From Streptomyces tailanensis (GTDB taxonomy: Bacteria; Actinomycetota; Actinomycetes; Streptomycetales; Streptomycetaceae): a stretch of 36,788 nucleotides of DNA. Location of the stretch: assembly GCF_008386495.1 (NCBI RefSeq), contig NZ_VTHJ01000081.1, forward strand, positions 1 through 36,788, in the 5' to 3' direction. The notes under the pieces were generated by a model. The model was not told where the DNA came from, searched no databases, and saw nothing but the letters and a program-made list of their open reading frames with translations. This document shows positions 30,471 to 36,788 of this stretch, piece after piece. The position numbers and the translations under genes are program-made. Numbering within the stretch: position 1 is the stretch's first letter; each line of letters opens with the position of its first letter.

Positions 30471-31019
30471 ATGGACGAACGACGCACCGTGAAGGTGTCG
30501 AAGTACCTCTCGAAGCACCTGCGACACCAGCCGGAGCGCATCGGGCTCACGCTCGGCGAGGCCGGCTGGGTCGAGATCGACATGCTCATCGAGGCGGCCG
30601 CCACGCATGGTTTCCGCTTCACCAGGGCGGAGCTCGACCATGTGGTCGAGTCCAACGACAAGCGACGCTTCGCCGTCGAGGACGGCCGCATCCGCGCCAG
30701 TCAGGGCCACACTGTCGAGGTCGATCTCGGACTGCCCTCCGCGACCCCGCCGCCGTACCTCTACCACGGGACCGTGGCGGCATACCTGGGCGCGATCCGG
30801 GCCGAGGGCCTGCGCGCGATGAACCGCCACGATGTGCATCTCTCGCCCGACCGCGAGACCGCCACCCGGGTGGGCGCCCGCCGCGGCCGCCCCGTCGTGC
30901 TCTCCGTGGACGCCGGCGCCATGCACCGCGACGGTCACGTCTTCCGCGTCAGCGACAACGGCGTATGGCTGACCGAGGCCGTACCGCCCGACTACCTGCG
31001 GCTTCCGGAGTCGCACTGA
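30471..31019 (+). CDS. kptA: RNA 2'-phosphotransferase (Tpt1/KptA)
   Basis: 182 residues from the ATG at 30471 (MDERRTVKVSKYLSKHLRH). Removes an internal 2'-phosphate from RNA using NAD+, giving ADP-ribose 1'',2''-cyclic phosphate and nicotinamide. The complete catalytic tetrad of the family is visible as Arg18, His19, Arg65 and Arg119 with this start, plus the NAD-site YHGT. The frame is open upstream to 30387, through the DnaA boxes, but the tetrad numbering and domain start favour 30471. Bacteria have no known tRNA splicing step needing it, so the natural substrate is unclear. It stands alone between the MerR gene and an oxidoreductase gene. Confidence 0.95.
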   Translation: MDERRTVKVSKYLSKHLRHQPERIGLTLGEAGWVEIDMLIEAAATHGFRFTRAELDHVVESNDKRRFAVEDGRIRASQGHTVEVDLGLPSATPPPYLYHGTVAAYLGAIRAEGLRAMNRHDVHLSPDRETATRVGARRGRPVVLSVDAGAMHRDGHVFRVSDNGVWLTEAVPPDYLRLPESH

Positions 31020-31068
31020 GCCCTGGCCGGACCCGGCGCACCTGGCCCGGACCACCCGGCGCTGCGCT

Positions 31069-31081
31069 TACGCTCGATGGA
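31069..31081 (+). promoter_or_regulatory. Leaderless promoter -10 of the LLM oxidoreductase gene
   Basis: TACGCT (31069-31074) ends 6 nt before the ATG at 31081, with no Shine-Dalgarno. Confidence 0.5.
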
Positions 31082-31998
31082 TGAGTCTGCGTCTGAGCAC
31101 CGTGATCCTGCCGTACCTCCGCTGGCACGAGGGCGGCCGTGCGACCTGGCAGCGGACCGAGCAGCTCGGGTTCCACACCGCGTTCACCTACGACCATCTG
31201 TCGTGGCGGACTTTCCGGGACGGGCCGTGGTTCGGCGCGGCCGCGGCCGCGGCCGTGCCGACCCTGACCGCCGCGGCCGCGGTCACCGACCATCTGCGCC
31301 TCGGCACCCTCGTGACCTCGCCGAACTTCCGCCATCCGGTGACCCTCGCCAAGGAACTGATCTCCCTCGACGACATCTCCGGCGGCCGGATCACCCTCGG
31401 TGTCGGCGCGGGCGGCACCGGCTTCGACGCCACCGCGCTCGGTCAGGAGCCGTGGACGCCGCGCGAGCGCGCCGACCGGTTCGCCGAGTTCGTACCCCTG
31501 CTCGACCGGCTGCTCACCGAGGACTCCGTGTCGTACGTGGGCGACCACTACTCGGCCCACGAGGCGCGCAATATCCCCGGCTGTGTCCAGCGGCCCCGGC
31601 TGCCCTTCGCGGTGGCCGCCACCGGGCCGCGCGGGATGCGGCTGGCCGCGCGGTACGGGCAGGCTTGGGTGACCACCGGGGACCCCAAGCTGTACGAGAC
31701 GGGCACCCCGGAACAGTCGATTCAAGCCATTCGCGGGCAGGTCGAGAAGCTGGCCGACACGGCCGCCGCGCTCGGCCGTGACGCGGCCGGACTCGACAAG
31801 ATCCTCCTCACCGGCTTCACCCCCGACCGCGGTCGACCGCTCAAGTCGGTAGACGCGTTCGTGGACTTCGCGGGTCGGCATGCGGAGCTGGGTTTCACCG
31901 ACATCGTGATCCACTGGCCGATCCCGGACTCCGACTTCGCGGCGGACGAGAAGGTCTTCGAGCAGATCGCCATGGAGGCACCGGCCCAGCTGTCCTGA
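31081..31998 (+). CDS. LLM-class (luciferase-like) F420/FMN-dependent oxidoreductase
   Basis: 305 residues, a single bacterial-luciferase-like TIM barrel: STVILPYLRWHEGG, FTYDHLSWRTF, LRLGTLVTSPNFRHPVTLAKELISLDDIS and GRITLGVGAGGTGFDA are in the standard order. VAATGPRGMRLAARYGQAWVT is the later cofactor-binding strand. Actinobacterial members commonly use coenzyme F420, but flavin cannot be excluded. The substrate is unknown. The gene is probably leaderless and monocistronic. Confidence 0.92.
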   Translation: MSLRLSTVILPYLRWHEGGRATWQRTEQLGFHTAFTYDHLSWRTFRDGPWFGAAAAAAVPTLTAAAAVTDHLRLGTLVTSPNFRHPVTLAKELISLDDISGGRITLGVGAGGTGFDATALGQEPWTPRERADRFAEFVPLLDRLLTEDSVSYVGDHYSAHEARNIPGCVQRPRLPFAVAATGPRGMRLAARYGQAWVTTGDPKLYETGTPEQSIQAIRGQVEKLADTAAALGRDAAGLDKILLTGFTPDRGRPLKSVDAFVDFAGRHAELGFTDIVIHWPIPDSDFAADEKVFEQIAMEAPAQLS

Positions 31999-32092
31999 GC
32001 CCACGTGATGGTGACAGTCGCAACAGAACGCGGCAGCCGGGCCGTATCGGCGCAGGTAGAGGCAAGGAGCATGGGGCGGTAACCACTCACCT

Positions 32093-32108
32093 GTGCGGGC
32101 GCCCGCAC
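32093..32108. promoter_or_regulatory. 16-bp palindrome before the second HAD gene
   Basis: GTGCGGGCGCCCGCAC is a perfect palindrome, 12 bp before a possible -10 (TATATG, 32120-32125) that itself lies 7 nt before the ATG at 32133. It is an operator candidate by location. Confidence 0.4.
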
Positions 32109-32132
32109 GACCGTGCGCGTATATGCGTGAGA

Positions 32133-33011
32133 ATGGGATCCGTGACCTCAGCGACGAGACAGCCCGAGACCCCGGCCCCGACCGTACCGCCCCGGCTGAT
32201 AGCCACGGATCTCGACGGCACCCTGCTCCGAGACGACAAATCGGTCTCCCCCCGTACGGTCGCCGCTCTCGCGGCCGCCGAGCAGGCGGGCATCGAGGTC
32301 TTCTTCGTCACCGGCCGCCCGGCCCGCTGGATGGACGTCGTGAGCGAGCACGTCCACGGCCACGGCCTCGCGATCTGCGGCAACGGCGCGGCCGTGGTCG
32401 ACCTGCACGGCGGCCCGGGCACCCACCGCTTCGTCAAGGTCCGCGCGCTGGCGCGGGAGAACGCGCTCGACACGGTGCGGCTGCTGCGCGAGGCCGCACC
32501 GGGCACGGTGTACGCGGTCGAGCAGACCTTCGGCTTCAACCAAGAGCCCGATTACCCGAAGCTCCACATGGAGGTCCCCGACACCCTCGCGCCCGCCGAG
32601 AAACTGCTGGCCCCGGGCGGTGTCGCCGACGACGAGCCGGTCCTGAAGATCCTCGCCTACCACCCCTCGCTCGACCCCGACGCCTTCCTCGCCACCGCCC
32701 GCATCGCCGTCGGCGACCGCGCCACCCTCACCCGCTCCAGCCCCAGCGCCCTGCTGGAGATCAGCGGCCCGGGCGTCTCCAAGGCCAGCACCCTCGCCCT
32801 GTGCTGCGCCGAGCGCGGCATCTCCCACGAGGAGGTCGTCGCCTTCGGGGACATGCCGAACGACGTCGAGATGCTCACCTGGGCGGGCCAGTCGTACGCC
32901 ATGGGCAACGCGCACCCGGACGTCGTCGCGGCCGCCTCCGGCCGAACCGTCGCCAACAACGACGACGGCGTCGCGGTCGTGATCGAGCAGCTGCTGGCGG
33001 CCCGGCCGTAA
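32133..33011 (+). CDS. Cof-type HAD-superfamily hydrolase (second paralogue)
   Basis: About 292 residues from the ATG at 32133; GTG codons at 32127 and 32142 are alternatives and none has a strong ribosome binding site. Motif I DLDGTLL, motif II FFVTGRP, Lys in GVSKASTLAL and motif IV GDMPND are intact. A Mg-dependent phosphatase of the C2B cap type, of unknown substrate. It resembles the serS-coupled enzyme (20858-21691) in the motifs but has a different cap (VKVRALARENALDTVRLL). No operon partner downstream. Confidence 0.92.
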   Translation: MGSVTSATRQPETPAPTVPPRLIATDLDGTLLRDDKSVSPRTVAALAAAEQAGIEVFFVTGRPARWMDVVSEHVHGHGLAICGNGAAVVDLHGGPGTHRFVKVRALARENALDTVRLLREAAPGTVYAVEQTFGFNQEPDYPKLHMEVPDTLAPAEKLLAPGGVADDEPVLKILAYHPSLDPDAFLATARIAVGDRATLTRSSPSALLEISGPGVSKASTLALCCAERGISHEEVVAFGDMPNDVEMLTWAGQSYAMGNAHPDVVAAASGRTVANNDDGVAVVIEQLLAARP

Positions 33012-33037
33012 CCACGACCACCAAAACCGAAGCCTCC

Positions 33038-33168
33038 ACCCCGTACTTGAGCAGCCACGGCACGGGGCCACGCCCGACCCCGACCCCGGCGTGCCCCGTA
33101 CCTCGAAGTGCAGGTGCGACCCGGGGGAGTTGCCGGTGGCGTCCGACTGGCCGATCCGCCCGGAAACC
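33038..33168 (-). pseudogene. Remnant of an M23 (LytM) peptidase C-terminus
   Basis: Reading the minus strand from 33168: GRIGQSDATGNSPGSHLHFE followed by VRGTP, the hallmark end of an M23 zinc endopeptidase with the HLHFEV metal/catalytic segment. After a frame change at about 33075-33085 the other frame gives VPWLLKYGV, the usual C-terminal end of Streptomyces M23 proteins (PVPWLxxHGV type). So one frameshift splits the tail, and everything upstream of the last about 45 codons (start, signal peptide, first metal ligands) is missing, because cydCD ends at 33175. No start codon or ribosome binding site. It is a decayed gene, not a functional peptidase. Confidence 0.75.
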
Positions 33169-33174
33169 CGGCGC

Positions 33175-36100
33175 TCAAACCCGTGCCAGCAGCTCCCCCG
33201 CCGCCTCCCGCTCGACCATCGTCCGCAATGGGCCGTCGACGGCCGCCAGTTCCTCGTACGTCCCGCGCTGCGCGATCCGCCCCTCCGCCAGTACGACGAC
33301 CTCGTCCACGGCCTCCAGCCCGGCCAGCCGGTGGGTGATCAGCAGGGTCGTACGGCCCTCGGTCGCGGCCAGCAGGTCCGCGGTGAGCGCGTCGGCGGTG
33401 GGCAGGTCGAGGTGTTCCGCGGGCTCGTCGAGGACGAGGACCGGGAAGTCGGCCAGCAGCGCGCGGGCGAGGGCGAGCCGCTGACGTTGGCCACCGGACA
33501 GCCGCGCCCCGTGTTCTCCGACCAACGTGTCCAGCCCGTCCGGCAGTTCGTCGACCCAGTGCCGCAGCCGCGCTCGCGCGAGGGCGTCCCGGAGTTCCGC
33601 CTCTGTGGCGTCCTTCCGGGCCAGCAGAAGGTTCTCCCGCACGGAACTGTCGAAGAGGTGCGTGTCCTGGGCACACAGCCCGACGAATCGCCGTACGTCA
33701 TCACCGTCGAGCGCATAGGCGTCCACACCGCCCAGGGTGTACGTCCCCTCACGCGCGTCCAGGAAGCGAAGCAGCACCTGCGCGAGCGTCGTCTTGCCCG
33801 CCCCCGAGACACCGACCACGGCGATCTTGCGCCCCTGTTCGAGGGTGAGGTCCAGCCCGTCGAGCGCGTCCCGCTCCTGCCCGGCGTACCGGGCGCCGAG
33901 CCCCGCGAGCCGCAGCGGGAACGGCGACACCGGCGCCTCGGTCGGCGTCTCCGGTTCACGTACGGGGTCGGGGGCGTCCAGCACCTCGTGCACGCGCTCC
34001 GCGCTCCTGCGCACCCGCTGGCGGAACTGGACTGCGAGCGGCAGCCCCAGTACGGCCTCGAACGCGGCCAGTGGGGTGAGCACGACGACGGCCATGGCCA
34101 CACCGCTCAGCCGCCCGTCTACGACCGCCTGTGCACCCAGCAGAGCCGTGGCCGCGACGGTGAGCCCGGAGACGAGCGCGGTCAGTCCGTCGCCGAGCGC
34201 GGTGGCGGTGGCGGCCCGGGAGGCGATCCGGGTGAGCGCCCGGTCGGCCCGCCGCGCCTCGGCGGTACGAGCGGGCAGAGCACCGGCGACCGTCAACTCG
34301 GCAGTGCCGGTGAGCAGGTCGGCCACCCGGGTGGCCAGCACCCCACGGGCCGGTGCCAACCGGTGCTCTGCCCGCCGGGCCACGGCCCCGGTCACCAGCG
34401 GCACGCCCGCCCCGGCGGCGAGCAGCCCCACCGCGAGGGCGGCCCCGGCCTCGGGCAGTAGCCAGGCGGTGAACCCGATGGAGACGGCGGACACGACCAC
34501 CGCGGCTCCGGCAGGCAGCAGCCAGCGCACCCAGTAGTCCTGCAGGGCGTCCACGTCGGCGACCAGCCGCGAGAGCAGATCGCCCCGCCGGCTGGTACGC
34601 AGCCCCGCGGGCGCCAGCCGCTCCAGCCGCCGATAGACGGCCACCCTGGTGTCGGCCAGCATCCGCAGCACCGTGTCGTGCGACACCAGGCGCTCCGCGT
34701 ACCGGAACACCGCCCGCCCGATACCGAACGCCCGCGTGGCCGTCACGGCGACCATCAGATACAGCACCGGAGGCTGCTGCGAGGCCCGCGAGATCAGCCA
34801 CCCGGACGTCGCCATCAGCCCGACTGCACTGCCCAGGGCAAGGCTGCCGAGCAGCAGAGCGAGCGCGAGACGACTCCGGCGAGGGCCGGCCATACGTCGA
34901 ACCCGGCCCAGCACACTTCCACGCGTGCCTGGGGCCAAGGCCTGCTCCTGCACACGCTCGGTCTCCTGGACACGCGCGGCTTCCCAGTCAGCAGGGCGGC
35001 TGCTCATAGCCACCCGCTCAACACGCCGGGTCCCGGACGCCGCAGCGGACTCCGCAACGGGCTCTGAGGAAGCCTCCAGCCGCACCACCCGATCCGCGAC
35101 CTCCAGCAGCGCGGGCCGGTGCACCACCAGCAGCACTGTTCGGCCCACCGCCAGCCGCCGTACCGCCGCCACGACCTCCGCCTCGGTCTCCCCGTCCAAC
35201 GAGGCCGTCGGCTCATCAAGGAGCAGTACGGACCGGTCGGCGAGGAACGCCCGGGCGAGGGCGAGCCGTTGCCGCTGTCCGGCGGAGAGACCGGCACCGT
35301 CCTCACCGAGCGCTGTGTCGGCCCCGGCGGGCAGGGCATTCACGAACTCCATCGCCCCCGCGTCGGCGAGCGCCCGCCGTACCGCCGCGTCATCCGCGTC
35401 CGGACGGGCCAGCCGTACGTTCTCGGCGATCGACCCGGCGTACAGGTGCGGCCGCTGCGGCACCCAGGCCACGCGCGAACGCCACTCCGTCAGGTCCAGC
35501 GAAGCCATATCGGCGCCCCCGACCGACACCCGGCCCTCGGTGGCCTCCGTGAACCCCAGCAGGACGTTCAGCAACGTCGACTTGCCCACACCGCTCGGCC
35601 CGACGAGCGCCACCGTCTCCCCGGGCGCCACGGTGAAGGACACGTCCGAGGCGGCGTCGTACGACCGCCCCGGATACCGAACGGTCACCCCTTCGAAGCG
35701 GATGTCGGCGGAAGACGGCACAGGCCGGGTCCCGGACTTCGGCACCGGTGTCTCCAGCACCTCGAAGATCTCCTCGGCCGCCGCGAGCCCCTCGGCGGCG
35801 GCGTGGAACTGAGCGCCCACCTGCCGGAGCGGCAGATACGCCTCAGGGGCCAGGACGAGGATGACCAACCCGATGTAGAGGTCCATCTCGCCGTGCACGA
35901 GGCGCATTCCGATGGTGACCGCGACCAGCGCGACCGAGATCGTCGCGAGCAGCTCCAGCGCGAAGGACGACAGGAACGCGATCCGCAGCGTCCGCAGCGT
36001 CGCCTGCCGGTACTCCCCGGTGATCCGCTTGATCGACTCGGCCTGCGCCTTGGCCCGGCCGAAGACCTTGAGCGTCGGCAGCCCGGCGACGACGTCCAGG

Positions 36101-36699
36101 AAATGCCCCGACAGCCGGGACAGCAGCCGCCACTGACGGTCCATCTGTGAGCGTGTGGCCCAGCCGATGAGCACCATGAAGATCGGGATCAGCGGCAGCG
36201 TGCCGACGATGATCGCCGCCGACACCCAGTCCTCGGTGACGATCCGCGCGAGCACCGCCACCGGCACGACGACCGCGAGGCCCAACTGCGGCAGATAGCG
36301 CGAGAAGTAGTCGTCGAGCGCGTCGACGCCACGGGTGGCAAGGGCGACCAGCGAACCCGTGCGCTGTCCACTCAGCCAGCCGGGGCCCAGCTCGGTGGCC
36401 CGTTCCAGCAACCGGCCCCTCAGCTCCGATTTCACAGCCGCGCTCGCGCGATGAGCGGCCAGCTCAGTGAGCCAGGAGACCAGTGCACGGCCGCCCGCCA
36501 CGGCCGCCAACAGCAGTAGGAGAGTCCAGAGTTCGGCAACCGACATCCCATGCTGGAAGGCACCGACCACCACCTCAGCGATGAGCATCGCCTGCGCGAT
36601 GACCAATACCGCCCCGACGGCGCCCAGGCCGACCACCGCCACCAGGAAGAGGCGGGTGGCACGGGCGTACCGCAGCAGTCGCGGGTCGATCGGTTTCAC
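33175..36699 (-). CDS. cydCD: CydCD fused ABC transporter for cytochrome bd assembly
   Basis: About 1174 residues starting MKPIDPRLLRYARATRLFLV from a GTG at 36699. It is two ABC half-transporters in one chain. The CydD-like half has six helices (about 15-310) and an ATPase with GPSGVGKST (about 365) and LSAGQRQR. The CydC-like half has helices (about 620-900) and GVSGAGKTT (about 963), LSGGQRQR and LVLDEPAEHLD. CydDC exports glutathione/cysteine in proteobacteria and is needed to assemble the bd oxidase; CydAB would be expected just outside the window. The frame continues upstream to an ATG at 36741, but those 14 residues (MFHVKHAAEKRVFH) come from parS sequences, so the shorter start is preferred. 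Some Streptomyces use this fused form. Confidence 0.93.
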   Translation of the reverse strand: MKPIDPRLLRYARATRLFLVAVVGLGAVGAVLVIAQAMLIAEVVVGAFQHGMSVAELWTLLLLLAAVAGGRALVSWLTELAAHRASAAVKSELRGRLLERATELGPGWLSGQRTGSLVALATRGVDALDDYFSRYLPQLGLAVVVPVAVLARIVTEDWVSAAIIVGTLPLIPIFMVLIGWATRSQMDRQWRLLSRLSGHFLDVVAGLPTLKVFGRAKAQAESIKRITGEYRQATLRTLRIAFLSSFALELLATISVALVAVTIGMRLVHGEMDLYIGLVILVLAPEAYLPLRQVGAQFHAAAEGLAAAEEIFEVLETPVPKSGTRPVPSSADIRFEGVTVRYPGRSYDAASDVSFTVAPGETVALVGPSGVGKSTLLNVLLGFTEATEGRVSVGGADMASLDLTEWRSRVAWVPQRPHLYAGSIAENVRLARPDADDAAVRRALADAGAMEFVNALPAGADTALGEDGAGLSAGQRQRLALARAFLADRSVLLLDEPTASLDGETEAEVVAAVRRLAVGRTVLLVVHRPALLEVADRVVRLEASSEPVAESAAASGTRRVERVAMSSRPADWEAARVQETERVQEQALAPGTRGSVLGRVRRMAGPRRSRLALALLLGSLALGSAVGLMATSGWLISRASQQPPVLYLMVAVTATRAFGIGRAVFRYAERLVSHDTVLRMLADTRVAVYRRLERLAPAGLRTSRRGDLLSRLVADVDALQDYWVRWLLPAGAAVVVSAVSIGFTAWLLPEAGAALAVGLLAAGAGVPLVTGAVARRAEHRLAPARGVLATRVADLLTGTAELTVAGALPARTAEARRADRALTRIASRAATATALGDGLTALVSGLTVAATALLGAQAVVDGRLSGVAMAVVVLTPLAAFEAVLGLPLAVQFRQRVRRSAERVHEVLDAPDPVREPETPTEAPVSPFPLRLAGLGARYAGQERDALDGLDLTLEQGRKIAVVGVSGAGKTTLAQVLLRFLDAREGTYTLGGVDAYALDGDDVRRFVGLCAQDTHLFDSSVRENLLLARKDATEAELRDALARARLRHWVDELPDGLDTLVGEHGARLSGGQRQRLALARALLADFPVLVLDEPAEHLDLPTADALTADLLAATEGRTTLLITHRLAGLEAVDEVVVLAEGRIAQRGTYEELAAVDGPLRTMVEREAAGELLARV

Positions 36700-36706
36700 G
36701 TGAAAC
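36693..36706. other. parS site at the cydCD start
   Basis: GTTTCACGTGAAAC, perfect. Its central GTG (minus strand 36699-36697) is the likely cydCD start codon, so ParB bound here would cover the initiation region of the gene. Confidence 0.93.
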
Positions 36707-36725
36707 ACCCTCTTCTCGGCGGCAT

Positions 36726-36739
36726 GTTTCACGTGAAAC
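36726..36739. other. parS site upstream of cydCD
   Basis: Perfect GTTTCACGTGAAAC, extended by T/A and further to CATGTTTCACGTGAAACATG, an exact 20-bp palindrome (36723-36742). Confidence 0.93.
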
Positions 36740-36774
36740 ATGCCCCTTCGGTCCCGGGAGGTGTGTTTGGCGAT

Positions 36775-36788
36775 GTTTCACGTGAAAC
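36775..36788. other. parS site at the right edge
   Basis: Perfect GTTTCACGTGAAAC ending at the last base of the window. Third parS within 96 bp, so this is a parS cluster between cydCD and the next gene. Confidence 0.92.

Noticed and set aside
31230..31280. GCGGCC-rich run inside the LLM oxidoreductase gene
   Set aside because: It simply encodes an alanine tract (AAAAAA) in a normal gene; not a separate element.

Overview
The window is high-GC actinobacterial DNA, and almost certainly from a Streptomyces chromosome near its central replication origin. The signs are GC-rich codon third positions, GTG/TTG starts, frequent leaderless starts, four perfect ParB parS sites (GTTTCACGTGAAAC), clusters of DnaA boxes, and the gene order dtpA / pheA / serS / HAD phosphatase / tRNA-Ser / ABC exporters / kptA / cydCD, which I recognise from the origin-proximal core of Streptomyces coelicolor.

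Layout. (1) 1-1021: the N-terminus of a Tat-exported protein running off the left edge, then about 775 bp without a convincing gene but with palindromes and iterons. (2) 1022-9183: a complete FxSxx-COOH RiPP locus. It holds a 65-residue precursor ending FQSSV (fxsA), a radical SAM/SPASM cyclophane synthase fused to an HExxH domain (fxsB), a TIR-like protein (fxsC) and a 1323-residue ParA-like/TIR-like/NB-ARC/TPR protein (fxsT). (3) 9227-11067, minus strand: an alpha/beta hydrolase and a HATPase anti-sigma-type kinase. (4) 11443-17799: a copper-handling run of membrane protein, YcnI-like, Sco, PCuAC (ecuC), CopC-CopD fusion and DyP peroxidase DtpA. These would deliver copper to extracytoplasmic cuproenzymes (cytochrome oxidase, GlxA). 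(5) 18067-21691: pheA, then serS coupled to a Cof-type phosphatase, with a strong DnaA-box cluster between pheA and serS. (6) 21933-26348, minus strand: tRNA-Ser(GCU), a small conserved protein, and a four-gene ABC exporter operon. (7) 26724-33011, plus strand: an M24-like protein coupled to an EphD-like hydrolase-SDR fusion, a MerR regulator, a second DnaA-box cluster, kptA, an F420-type luciferase-like oxidoreductase and a second Cof-type phosphatase. (8) 33038-33168: a decayed M23 peptidase tail. (9) 33175 to the right edge, minus strand: cydCD with three parS sites at or before its start.

The most unusual system is the FxS locus, which couples a modified peptide to proteins built like innate-immunity sensors (TIR, STAND NTPase, TPR). 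The replication and segregation landmarks (DnaA boxes, parS) are the second theme, and several of them sit inside or against coding sequence. Two families of dispersed repeats also occur, one of them inside the dtpA reading frame.
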